DNA of 64,000 nucleotides, taken from Amaurobius ferox (Eukaryota; Arthropoda; Arachnida; Araneae; Amaurobiidae). A program made the translations under genes and the position numbers. This document shows positions 46,166-58,165 of this stretch, one piece after another. Position 1 is the first letter of the stretch, and every line of letters starts with the position of its first letter. The stretch lies in the NCBI GenBank assembly GCA_951213105.1, contig OX578137.1, forward strand, positions 82,401,679-82,465,678, given 5' to 3'. The notes under the pieces are model-generated. The model had not been told where the DNA came from. It worked only from the letters and a program-made list of their open reading frames with translations, and made no database searches.

Positions 46166-47326
46166 TCCAGGACGATATATAGCGATTCCAGTCTAAGATT
46201 GCGTGCATTAATTACATATGTTCAACGGATATGAAGTGAAAGCAACTTTTCTTGAATTCTTCCAGGATTGTTCGATTTTTACATGCAAAGGTGTATGCCC
46301 CATACGACTACGTTATAGGGATAAACATATAATTTTCAAATTTCACGCATTGAAATCCGTTTTGATCTCAATTTTAATTAACAAGTTCAAAAATAAAATT
46401 CCCAGTCATTACTTTTATGATGCAGCATCACAATCGAAAATGAAGTCTTGAAACATTCAGAACCGAAATTATAATTTGGAATTGTAAATTCAAATTTCGA
46501 ATAATATGAATTCAATTTCAGAAATGCAAGTTACATCAGTGCTGATACAAACAACTCATAGCCTTTAAAATAATAATAAATTGGTATTTTAAAACGGATT
46601 TATTTATGAAGGATATACGCAGGAGGTTATATTAGTAATATATGCATGCAAATAATACGGTTGCGGATTTTTAAAGTCATTGAAACGTATGGATCAGGAG
46701 ATCAAGCCTGTATAGAAATTCTTACCAGATAGAATACCTCTGTTTCTGGTTATTGAAGATCATTATTGATGGAAATACGTCTTGTACCAATTCGTTTATA
46801 ATGTAAGTGCAACATGATGTTTGCAGATAATTATGGTTGAAGATATTTGTAGAGCTACACTTAAAGGTGTGTGGTGCATGTAGAGTTCTTTCAGATATAT
46901 AAGCATATTCTTATTAGTTGTTCAATACTTATTAGTAATACTTATTAGTAAATACTTATTTGTAAATACTTAGTAAATACTTATTAGTTGTTTAACCAAA
47001 AAAATGGGAACTGACCGCGTAGATATCCATGGAGAGCATGAGGTTTTGACAATAATGTCTAAAGAATTTAAATGTACACATTAGGCTCAGTGCATCAACG
47101 TCTCAAAATGAGCATGTATACAGTTTTCTAGGAGACCTGGGATTCATTACAAATATTTTTAATTTACAAGCATTACAAGAAGACATACCTGTATAAAAAG
47201 CAATGGAAAGAGGAGACTGTTTAAATTTTTATTTTTGGTTCGATCTCTATTCTGAACTAGGACAATGTTGCGTAAAACAGGAACATTAGAAGAATTCACT
47301 ATCGTCCTTCTTATTCAAAGTACATA
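46166..47326. other. A+T-rich DNA, nothing recognised
   Basis: Only a local micro-duplication of ATACTTATTAGTA-like phrases at about 46,925-46,990 stands out. Confidence 0.5.
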
Positions 47327-48450
47327 CAGGGTGTTTTACAAAGGACTCCATAACTGTGAAATGAAACAACTCAAAAATAGTGATAGATAGAAGACTGAAA
47401 CAAGTGATATGTTTATTGGGAAAGCCGTAAAAATATGATATAAAAGTTTCAAAACTAGTTACAAATGTTGCGGATAGATTGCGCTGCTTGCTGGAGTCGC
47501 AGAACGGATCCCTATAAAGAGTGTTCTGAAGCACAGATCAATTAATCTTTGGACGGTTCGGCTATTGAAACGTAAAAGAAGGTTAGTGTACTGAAGGAAG
47601 CGGATGAAGTCATGCATTCCATGGAGCAACGTGGTTTTCTGGTACTCGAGTATCACCGGTAAAATCTCGGTCCTTCAGCAACAAGGCACAGTTTTTAATC
47701 CCTATTTCAAGTTGCCAAAGATCCTGTTGTGAAAACAATTTGCCAGCTTTTTTGACAAATTTCAACGGACAGGCAGCGTGGCTGATGAGTTAGTGGGATA
47801 TATTGGTCCCATGCAATCTGCAGTTACACCTGAAAATGTTAACGCAGTTGCTGCAGTTATTCTATTTAATTCCAGGGAATCCAACCGAAGAGTTGCAATT
47901 GAATCCAGATTAACGCCATCCAGCACGTACGGAATTCTAAGGAACACTCTAGACATGTTTCTGTTAAAAATCTAATGTCACCAAGCCATAACAGTTTCAG
48001 CCGTGCGACAAAGAGGAGAGTTCGTGAACGATATGCTCGGCATAATTGATGGTGACGGATTTGATGTTGCCTGCATATGATTCACAGATGAGGTTCATTT
48101 TCACTTGAATGGTGTCGTGAACCGACAAAACTGGCATTTTTAGGGTACCAAAACCCGTATTTTTGTCAAGCACGACCACTGCAATCCCCAAAAGTTACCG
48201 TTTGGTTTGCAGTATCGAGCAAGGACATCATTGGCCGTTTTTTCTTGCGGTAAATCATTACTACTGAACAGTACATTCCGGTTTCGGAACAATTTGTCGC
48301 CGTTTGTAAGCGTTGGAGGATCGCCCAACCACTTCGTGGGCCATGCACGATGGGGTCCGACCATACTGTATCCCGGCCGTTTTTGCCTTTCCTGAGGAAT
48401 ACTTCGGAAATAGAGTCATTGCTTTGAACTATTCCACATTTACTGGAACA

Positions 48451-48836
48451 AGGCCAACGACCGTACCGTGCTGAAAACACCGGTTCTCGTTAGATCACCG
48501 AAGTCAGGCAGCATCGGGCGCGGTTAGTACTTGGGTAGGTGACCACCTGGGAACACCGCGTGTTGTTGGCTCTTTTCGGGCGCGGCAGCCCAGTGGTTAA
48601 CGCGCGATTCTCGCCGCTGCCAGAACTGCCGCCGTGTTCATGCGGAGTACGATCACGTTAAACATGTGGGTCCGTAAGTCCTTCCGAGATTTTGGTGGTA
48701 GGGGAAGGAGGGTACGGTCCCTGTGGATGCCTCCCCCACTGGGTTCCGGTCTAAATTGGGTGGCACTTCCCGGCCGTCCAAACAGTTACCTTACACCTTT
48801 CTGGTAGGTCGGACGGTCTGGGTCTCAACAACAACA
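48451..48836 (+). mobile_element. Chimeric 5S rRNA / tRNA-SINE retroposon (family S1, copy b)
   Basis: A 386-bp insertion flanked by perfect 15-bp target duplications ACATTTACTGGAACA at 48,436-48,450 and 48,837-48,851. It has three parts. The first is a full-length 5S rRNA-like sequence (48,453-48,570). The second is a short T-rich junction TCTTTTC (48,571-48,577). The third is the S1 SINE body from GGGCGCGGCAGCCCAGTGG at 48,578 to the (CAA)n tail. Compared with the 14.9-kb copy, the tRNA head lacks about 28 bp, including the B box. Because one pair of duplications encloses both parts, the 5S and SINE portions integrated together. It sits inside a dead mariner transposase. Confidence 0.93.
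48453..48570 (+). rRNA. 5S rRNA-derived sequence within a SINE (pseudogene)
   Basis: 118 bp starting GCCAACGACC and ending GTGTTGTTGGC, so the terminal stem can pair. Inner landmarks typical of 5S are GGTTCTCGT, GATCACCGAAGTCA, TCGGGCGCGG, TTAGTACTTGGGTAGGTGACC (in the C-box region) and CCTGGGAACACCGCG. About ten differences from arthropod 5S (remembered, not aligned) are seen, many of them transitions. It is not a member of a 5S array: it lies inside a retroposed unit and is followed by SINE sequence. The internal control region seems largely preserved, so pol III transcription is conceivable. Confidence 0.92.
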
Positions 48837-49304
48837 ACATTTACTGGAACAGGTATGGATTGTCCTCCATATTCACCCGATCTTACACCCTGCCATTACA
48901 TCCTGTGGGGCACATTGAAGGACACTGTTTTCCGCAACAATCCTGCAAAACTGGATAAGCTTGACGAGTTGATCTGTCAGGCATGTGTGTCCATTTCTGT
49001 TGATACACTACAGAAGGTGACTGCCAATTTCATTCGTCGTTTACGCCATCTCTGTGCTGTGCAAGATACACATTTTGAATCGATTTTGATGTGATTGCAA
49101 CCAAGGACAGTCTCACCACTATTTATAGCCTATTTCTCGAACTCCGTACTGTGACTTCAGCGTACAACGCTATCTATCAGCAACATTTGTAACTAATTTT
49201 AATACTTTTGTAACATATTTTTTCGGCTTTTCCAATAAGCATATTTTAAGCATTTCCAATAAGCTCATTTCAAAGTCAGGGAGTCCTTTGTGAAACACCC
49301 TGTA

Positions 49305-50459
49305 TAAAGCTACGTGAAAAATTTACAGCAGAAGGATTAAACCTTAAATAGGGTAAACCATATCGGTTGTGCGTCATATAGAAAATAAAATTTCCACATA
49401 AATCAACTAGGAAATATAAATGGAAATTTTCATAAATACATTTTATTGTGTTTTCTTAGTTTGTTTCCCGAACACAACAAAATAATTGCCCTGCGTTTCA
49501 CTGAACCAGTTTCCAAATAAAAAGTTTTACTTCAATGGGAGAGTTATCCCCATTTTTTTAGAAAGAAGAGTAACATAAAACGTCTCATGTCTATCTTTAA
49601 ATTCCTAAATTAACAACTGGGTTTTGCCTTAATTTTACGTATTGTGCACATTTGCAGTGTTAACGTGACGTGGACATGGGTTACGCTTATGTAGAAATCT
49701 TGGCAACTTGCTGATATAATTATTCAAAAAGGGCAATTTATGAGTCTTAAAGCTCGTTCAACTGAAATGTCAAACTTATTTATTGCCCATTTATTTAAAA
49801 CCTTTGTTCAGTTTGTATCACACCAGAACGCATTACTTGATATGCATATATTGCTTTATTTGGTATCACAATGTTACTTTCTCATACTAATATGTTATAT
49901 AGTATAGATAAATTATTGCTTTAACGAAAATTCTCAAATTCGAGAATTTTGAGGCTATGTTTCAAGACCTCCTGAAAACGTTTTGACCATCATTAGAGTA
50001 ATGTCCGTCTGTCTGTGGTCGTTTCTCTGTGTATAAGGTAGCTGTCGCAAATAACGAAAATTTATACACGAAATTTATTTCACGAAAATTTATATCGGAC
50101 TTTGTTATCAAAAAATCTAGAATTAGATAAAATATTTTTTTTTTAATTCGAGCAAAAAATTCGAAGTTTATTCGAAATTTTATATTTTTTTAACATGACA
50201 GCATAGGATAAAACTTGACATAATCATGCAAAAAGGGTTTATTTATGGCTCAATGATCACAAGATTTAATAGTTTCAATCATTGTTGTAAAAAAAAAGGC
50301 GTGATACAATTATCGTGTTCGTGACGTCATTAATCTCCGGGGGAGGGGGTGAAGTTAACCCCTGCGGTACATTGTCAAGTATGGTATCAATTACAAGATT
50401 ATTTCAAACCTCTTAAAGTGAAGGATAAAATGTCATAATTCTGATCATTTTGATACACA
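49305..50459. other. A+T-rich DNA, nothing recognised
   Basis: No gene or element recognised. Confidence 0.5.
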
Positions 50460-51000
50460 ATACTGTATAGATAGTACTGTAATAATGTTTCGGTAGCGTT
50501 TGTCTGTCAATCTAACTATCCCAATTGGTTACAAATTTGATGACATTTTTAATCTCGTCTAATAAACAAAAATGTCTATAAATTGATAAAATGATCCTAT
50601 CTTGATAAAAATAGCTCATAATTGATGAAAATTCAATATTTTGCAAAATTAAGTTCAAGTTTCTTGATAATCATAGTTGCTTTGTATGAATTATTAATTT
50701 TATATCTTAATAACCCATTTCTCCATTCATACGTCCATAATGCTGTGTGCAAAATTTTGGTGGGATATCGCCAACTTGGCGAATTTTTTAAATGTTTTCA
50801 AATTGACAAAAATATCATCAAATCGATAAAAATATCCCGAAATTTATACAAATGAAGCTAAATCAATGAAAGTAATTCTGTTTTTTAAGACATAGTATTG
50901 TAATGATATATTGGCATCATTTGTCTGTCGGGATAACCTTAACTGGAAAAATCTTAGTTTCAAATGATCATAATTATTGCATGTTACCTAGTACGGTTGT
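50460..51000 (+). repeat. Diverged units related to the GGCGA part of family 1
   Basis: Two diverged units share a TA-GTA(C)TGTAATAAT(G) stretch, a GGTAGCGTTTGTCTGTC / GGCATCATTTGTCTGTC stretch and ATCGCCAACTTGGCGA-like phrases. They resemble 4.76-5.22 kb and 13.4-14.0 kb. Confidence 0.45.
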
Positions 51001-53859
51001 AAAATTTGAGAAAAAAAATCACAAAATGGATTCAGGTGTGAGAAAGTCGAGTTGAGCCACGCTCCATTTATTTTTTTACAAAAATTGATCTCATACGAAA
51101 GTAATAAATCTAATAAAATCTTATTAGAAATACTGACCTCGAAATTTTTAAAGAAGACGGGTATCTGGTTGTCGCTAATTATCATTGAGCACCGAATAGC
51201 CTTTTGTGGACTATGTGTCCATGTAATGTTCGTCGTAGTTCCAAACAGGATTTTGGCTGCAGTTATAAGTCATCTTTCTCAGCTAGTCAGTTCGCCAGTG
51301 AACATTTACCATGTCTATAAATGAGTCACTTTTTGCGAGTGCTGCTTAGATAGACATATTTTTCAAACTAATATCTGCTATTGAATTACTTGTACGTCCT
51401 CCTTTTGCAAGAATAGAAATTTCAGCCTTTTGGGGGGGGAGGTTAGGCATGACTCATCTCCATATGTTTTTGGTCCGATCGTTGTCTTACGTAGTCATGT
51501 GATTTACTGGTTACTGGGTCTGATTGTTCTGAAACTATATGCAGCTAGTGTCGATGTATTCCGATCATCTGGATTAACAATTTATTCGATAAACAAATTT
51601 GATAAACAAATTTGAAATGAACATTACTTAATAAAAAAATGTTCACAATGATGCTGGATTCCCTATCCATTTGTTCTTTCTGTATTTTATTAGCATTCAC
51701 CAACAATGAAACCATCGATTCAAAATACTCTTCAAAGTAAACATTTTTTTTATAATTGCAATATTGCTAAATCTGGGCTTAATGATATATCTTCAGATTA
51801 CTGTGAACAGATATGCTTCAAATTATTACCAATCTGAGAATGATACCGAAACAACTTTCATATTCGTTTTCTGTAATTAATAATAACTAAGATATTGGAA
51901 AAATATTAATTGGCTAAATATATTAATAATAAGCCTAAATTTATAAAACAAATATATTAATAATAAGTCATTTTAATAATCCCAATCTAAATTCATTTGC
52001 GTATTCCAGACAACATAGATTACTGTAGAGATTATATGATAAAGTTATCTAGATCATCAACAAAATTAACCCAGAATTTACGTAAAGTTTGCAACACTTT
52101 CCTAATAAGTGGTCTTAATTAAGTAAAGTATTCGGTAGGATATATTAATAACATTTATTATCAGTATGTACATCAGAGTTCCGTAGCTTCGGTGTATTAT
52201 GGATTATTTAATTTAATCCTAATTTCTATTAAAATAATAAATAAATATAATTTGAGTTATATAACCAGATACTGCATTAAAATAAATATATAATGTATAA
52301 CTTTACAGAAGTATTTGTACTTGGTTGTTATAAATGAAGATTGGATTTTCAAGAGTTTTAGACCTACTGCCATCAGTCTATCAAGATCACACTATGGTGG
52401 TTGTGGATCTTTATTAAGATTAATATGTTTAATAAATTATTTTTAAATATAATAAAAATTTTAATATTGATAGTTTTTTCAGATACACCACTTTAGTTTC
52501 GTAGTGAGATTAGATTCATGCATGATTAAATGAAGTATGTTTAATAATTATACAATTAAATGACATATATATAAGAGTGATAATCATAAATGTGCCTGCC
52601 ATCAATTTTAGGCATTGTTTCAGTTCTTAATTTCAATGCATTAGATCATCCGTTTCTAACGTAAAAAAAACTGCTTTAGTAGTCCAAATGCGGTTAGTAG
52701 CTCAAACGGTACTTTGTTAGTATATCAATGAATAGAACACCCCTTGATCAGGATATGATACAGGATTCACATATCGGCTAAGATAACGGTACACAAATAC
52801 GGTACACACACGGTACAGTTCTCACAGATCACAAACATTAAAATAAATTCACTTTACAAATGCATTTTCAAGAACCCCCCCACCCCCAGTCTAGAACATT
52901 ATTTTTCATCTTTAAATTTCATTATTAGTTTTAAAGTCATTAAACTAAAACTTTGTTAACTCCACGGGGTTATGACGCCAGCGAGTTTGCCACGGTCAGA
53001 ATTTTTAAGGGTTGCGAATGGGCTGGTCGCCGAAGGCGGCTAGTTTATGAATATCAATGACAAAATTTTGGGGATAAATGCCACTAATATTGACAAGCCT
53101 GGGTACAACTTTACGCGTCTTCAACAGTATTCTACCTATTGTCTCTATTTCTTACGTTTGCTACAAATACATTTGCAGCTTTCTTGAACACAGCGTGATT
53201 GTAATTGCTTCGCTGATTAAACGAAATCATATTTTATATATAAATTACTTTTAAAACTTTTAGGTAGATAATAAAACAAATCATTTTACTTTAAAAAAAT
53301 TTACGTCGACCATAAAACAACACAGTTCATGCAATATTGGTGCAAAAAGTGGTAGTAGATTGACAAAATTTTCATCATCGATATTGAGCCAATTTTAAAT
53401 ATTGGATACGTGAGATCTGGACCTGCAACCTCCGCGACTGCGGATAGGGGAAGGGCGCAAGAAATTTTGAGATATTTGAGGGAAGCAGTGCTAAAAACGT
53501 TTGCACCAGTCTAAAATAAGAAGACATAACTATCAAAGTTGACTAAAGTCAATTTTTTATATTATAAAAAGTTTGCTATTTGTTTAATACTTTTTAAGCA
53601 ATTAGCACTTATATACACTTATTTTCAAAAAATATATGCACCTGCAAATAATTGAGACACAGCCATGAACTTGACATGCAAATGCTGTTTTAAGAGTTAT
53701 GCAAAAGATAAAACTGTCATCGCCAATAATGCTATAGAGCTCATGCACCGCGCGTGAGAAAGACGTATTTTGCAGCATTTGAAACGACCGGTTTTCTCAC
53801 TCACGAACAATTGGAACAGTGTTGTCTGGTTTGATGCAGCTAGTTCTGTACAAAGATGA
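51001..53859. other. A+T-rich DNA, nothing recognised
   Basis: No gene recognised. A small G+C-rich patch at about 52,965-53,045 (GCCGAAGGCGGC-like) resembles repeat-end sequence but could not be classified. Confidence 0.45.
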
Positions 53860-54090
53860 TTTTAAGACGCATTCGACTACATTACGAATAATGTGGGATT
53901 TAGAGAAAACACATCATAGGCCTAAGGAAATTTTTTTGGTCCAACAGCCGTATTAGTCGCTATCTTGGTCAGAGCGATATGGTTGTTGATCAGTGTTGTC
54001 AACGATGAATCAAAGATACACATATGGCAGTAGAGGTTCGTTGCAGAGGTACGGGACGTCAGAGACAGACAATACGGGTTTCTGACGGTT
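53860..54090 (+). pseudogene. Tc1-like transposase, N-terminal fragment
   Basis: From about 53,950 the plus strand reads SRYLGQSDMVVDQCCQR, then KDTHMAVEVRCRGTGRQRQT after a likely stop. This matches the paired-like DNA-binding region and its G-R-R-Q-T tail in Tc1 transposases (the RHLGRSD-VVRRCW pattern). No catalytic motifs follow. Weakly supported beyond this block. Confidence 0.6.
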
Positions 54091-55474
54091 TAGCCAATTC
54101 CTTAAAAGATGATGAAATAGAGCAATGAAAAAATACCATACGCAACAGTAAACAATAAAAAACATACATGTTTTAATAAATATTTGGAAAAGTTCCCTGT
54201 AAATGTATTTATTGGTTTTATATACACAAATGTATTATGTCAACAGAGATGCAATATTTATGTACAATGGTTATGTGAATGCACAAAAGTGACTTTTATT
54301 AAACATAAAAATATTAAATTCAACTTTATTAATACTAGAGAAAATCTGACACTGAAAATTCAAGAGCAAATTAAAAGATTAATTTATCTTACAAGAAGAA
54401 ACGTTGCTTATGAAGGAGTTAATCAATTTGAAGTTATTCATCTGTCTCACATATTCTCATGTTAAGTGACACAAACCATTTATGAGACCAATGACATTGT
54501 TCTCAATCATAGCTGTTTCGATAAAAAAAAACTTATTTCTTTCGAAGTATTATTCGGAGCATAAGTAGTGAAGTTTGTAAAATGAATATTGAAATAATAT
54601 TTACCACAGTCTATACTACATTTTGAACAATATATGTGCAAGAAAATCTGTAGCGTTCTACATAATTCTGCAAACAGTTAATTACAAATAATTTTACGTG
54701 TTTTCTGTTGAATTCTGAAAACACTTGTACTATATAAATAACGTTACTAATTTTTTTGAAAAATTTTAAAGCTACCAATACGTTATAAATTAGTTTTTAG
54801 ATTTTTCACAAATTTCTGGAGCACTTCTGGAGACATCAGTGTTTTATACTAAAAAATCTATTTGGTTTAATGAATAGATTTTTTCACAATATTTTCCATA
54901 GATGAATTTTAAATTACTTACTGCAGTGAAATTTACAGATGTTAGGTAGATGTTAGGTCTATACAGATGTTAGGTCTATAACATATATCGCAATAAAATA
55001 AAAAAATGATAATTTGTTATTAACTGTTCATACATAAATCTAGATTTATTTCATTATTATAAGGATGTTTTAAGTAGAACACGTAAAATCTTAAACATTC
55101 CATACGACTTTTATATTAATGTTTAAAAAACGTTTATGTCTTGTAAATATTTATTTTTGTTTTACAAAAATTATTAAGAAGATCAGAGGAATTACAGTAA
55201 TTGAAAAAAATCTTAGAGAGCATAATGATTGGAGTGCTTAAAATAAATAAGTAAACATACTCGAAGTAAAATTTTTCTCTTGCTGTTTGTAGCATAATCC
55301 CATTATAATGTTTTAAATATATATTTAACGTCACAGTTATCTAAACTAAACATTACAATTCGGCTGATAAATTTTATTTAATTTTCTGTCGCCCCTGAGT
55401 AGAACTCCATTATTATAACACTTGTCTGTCTACCGAAAAATCAAATCTTTGATTCTAGGAGTATATTAGGTTAA
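54091..55474. other. A+T-rich DNA, nothing recognised
   Basis: No gene or repeat recognised beyond a small duplication of AGATGTTAGGT near 54,938-54,975. Confidence 0.5.
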
Positions 55475-55504
55475 CACACAAACACACACACACACACACA
55501 CATG

Positions 55505-55559
<55 letters not shown>
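55475..55559. repeat. Palindromic microsatellite (CA)n-(TA)n-(TG)n
   Basis: A (CA)n tract, then CATG, then (TA)n, then ATG followed by (TG)n. The outer CA and TG runs are reverse complements and the TA core is self-complementary, so the 85-bp block can fold into one hairpin or alternate with Z-form DNA. Confidence 0.95.
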
Positions 55560-57226
55560 GGTCATTTAATATTTGATACATATTACGGAATTTTAGACAT
55601 ATCTGTTCCTACAAAACAGCTGCAGGAATTCTGCATCAAATTCCTACACATTTCTGTAGAAATCTGCAAAATTCTTATTTCAAAATCTTTCACATTTATG
55701 CACATTTTTGTAGAATTTTTCGCAAATATTTTTGAGTGGATTTCTCTTTGTGTTTTATTGATTCTTCTTTGAATGCCCAAGGGTAAAAAATGCATTTATT
55801 TTTAACGACATACAGAGAGTAAAAGGAATATAACTTTTCCATTCTGCAAAATAAAAACTATAAATATTGCCTTCATTTTTCTAAAAGAAAAATGAATATA
55901 TTTGTCCTGTAAAATTTTTAATCTCATCACGATATTTCTGCATTTCTAATTTTTTCCTATGCGTTTAGAAATGGATAATAAAAAAATTCATAAACCTTTC
56001 GAGGAAGTATTTTAAATAATGTTTTCCTTCCGAAATAAAAGTTTATGTAATAATATAACAAGTAGCAGCCAAAAACATAGTTTTTTAAAAGTACATACTT
56101 TTAGCATCTGTATGCAACCCAGACGTGTAAAAAATGCAGTTATTGAATTTTATGCAAATTTAATGTATGAACGACAACGACAAGCCAAATTTTGACTTTC
56201 TATAAACTCTGTTTTAAATTATTATTCTCCAAAATCGAATAAATTAGTCAGGCGGGCCGAGGACCAGATGGGATAGTATGGTTCAAAACCTGAAAAATTA
56301 AAATATACCACGAAAAAAGCAGCAATATGCCAAATATGATATTTCTAGCTATACTAGAACTCGAGTTATTGTCTACAAAAACAACACTCCTATGAAGGGC
56401 CCAACACTAGCTAGCCTTAATAGTTCAAAATTCCAGGATTTAAAATATATTATTTTGTTATTTTCCCAAAAGGTTCATTTCTAATGTTGCCTCAGGACAG
56501 GCTGGACAACTTTACACAAAGCTTACAAAGCTTGTTCAAAATGTTTTCCATCCATGCCAAAAATCCATTAAAGATTAGAGGCAGACATTATTTGCCTATG
56601 ATGCATTTCTACGTTGTGTCATTTGCACTCTTGCTGTAAATATTTACATTTTAATTTGTGATTAATCCCTCACCAACTTTGTTTAAACATAGCTCTGGGA
56701 CTTTTTATGATAAAATGCTGAAATTTTGAACATCACCTTATTAGTGAATGAGGCATATTTTACTCATTGGAAATGTTTTTGTACGGGGACAGTATGAAAA
56801 TTTAAATTTTGTATTTCTTCAAATTTAATCCCCTGAAAATTTTTATTGATTATCTGTACGGAAATTGAAAATTATCTGTACGGAAAATAATTAAAAGAAT
56901 AAAATGAATTATATATTGCAATATAAAGCAAAATATGCAATCAACAAATGCTTACGGGAGCAAATGACATGTCTAACAGAATCTCAGACCATAGGACACT
57001 AAGCGAAATTTACCACGGCCTAGCTCTTTTCATTCATGTAATTACAACCATCATCTAGAATTTTCACAGTATTTATAAATGAAAAAGAAATTAAATATTC
57101 TACATGAATTTAACTTATTTTTACAGTTGGGATTGAATATGTATATCGTTATATATTTTGATCATTATGTTAATTTAACAAGTTTTATTTCAATACATAA
57201 AGTCTTTCCTAAACACAAAAATATCT
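55560..57226. other. A+T-rich DNA, nothing recognised
   Basis: No gene or element recognised. Confidence 0.5.
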
Positions 57227-58165
57227 GATGTGGGCAACACATGACTTTCCTTATATAATGCAATGAATTTACTACTTTTACAGTAAAATAAAATAGGTTT
57301 TTTTCATAGTAAATACTTATACTCTTTCCAAGATATTGAATTTTCGACAATCAGTCGTCATTTTCATTGATTTAGCATCATTTTAATCCATTTGGCGAGA
57401 TTTTCGTTAATTTGACAACATTTCAAAAAGTCGCCAAGTTGGCGACATTGCGCCAAATTCGGCGTCAAAATGTCGCCAAGCGTTATGCACTAAGAAATAA
57501 GTTATTCTTACAGCAGATAAATGACTATTGGTTTTCAAATACAAAAGCATTACTCGACGTATCTTTTCTCATGAATTTAACGAGCTAGATCCACGAGAAT
57601 GATGTTACCCATTTTATCGCATGATATTACATATGAAAAGTGAACATGTTTCTCAATAGGAAATGCATTTTTTTTTATTTTATATGACTTTTTGATAATT
57701 TTTTGAAAAATGTGTAATATCTCGAGAACGGTTCATGTTAGCGTTCTAAAATTCATGTCAATCGTTTTCTAATGAAAAATTATATAAGAGGTGTCTATTT
57801 ATGTAACTTTATTAGCGGTTTTGATTTTTTGACGATTTTTTCAAAATTTCACTCGCAGATTTAGGGAGGTTCTGAACATTCGATTGCGTTTAAAAACAGT
57901 AGGCTTCCAGTGTTTATAGATTGTGATTTCTGTACCAAATTTCGTTCGAATCGGTTTCGTCAGTTATCGTCTCCAGAGGCTCGCTGGCACACACACACAC
58001 ACACATACTTTCACACACACGCACACACACACACACGCACGCACACATACACACACAAATACACACACACACACACACAGACATCCCTTAAAAATGTTTG
58101 ATTCGTGATCAGGGATGCTTGAAACGTGCTCTTCCGTCGAAAACTCGATGTCGAATTTTCGACCC
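57227..58165 (+). repeat. Dispersed repeat family 1 (copy 1D, best preserved)
   Basis: Starts with the terminal motif TGATGTGGGCAACACATGAC at 57,227. It passes through AAGATATTGAATTTTC, then alternating TTTGGCGA/TCGCCA phrases (57.39-57.49 kb), then TCTCGAGAACGGTTCATGTT, a GTTCGAATCGGTTTCGTCAG stretch, a (CA)n tract at about 57,990-58,080, and the closing hairpin GTCGAAAA...TTTTCGAC (about 58,136-58,163). Length about 940 bp, with no coding frame. It is the inverted sister of 2,350-3,175. Confidence 0.7.

Larger units (their letters stand above)
47597..49093 (+). pseudogene. Mariner-like transposase, split by a SINE and frameshifts
   Basis: The N-terminal part has helix-turn-helix-like sequence of the DUF4817 sort seen in arthropod mariners (VCQLF-like FDKFQRTGSVADE near 47,745-47,790; VAIESRL-PSSTYGILRNTL near 47,898-47,955). 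FTDEVHFHLNG near 48,077-48,110 carries the first catalytic Asp. After the SINE, PPYSPDLTPCHYILWGTLKD (near 48,868-48,927) represents the third motif; the expected acidic residue after the Cys is His. The tail runs to a stop at 49,092-49,094. The segment around the second Asp is poorly preserved. The gene is dead. Confidence 0.82.
47327..49302 (+). mobile_element. Mariner-like DNA transposon with intact termini, SINE inside
   Basis: The left end begins CAGGGTGTTTTACAAAGGAC and the right end, on the opposite strand, CAGGGTGTTTCACAAAGGAC. Both lie inside TA target dinucleotides (47,325-47,326 and 49,303-49,304). Excluding the 386-bp SINE and one 15-bp duplication, the element would be about 1.58 kb. 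It contains a decayed transposase. The termini are better preserved than the gene, as is common for non-autonomous derivatives. Confidence 0.9.

Noticed and set aside
48453..48570. Genuine 5S rRNA gene
   Set aside because: It is single, carries about ten changes from the arthropod pattern I remember, is joined to a SINE and lies inside that SINE's target duplications.
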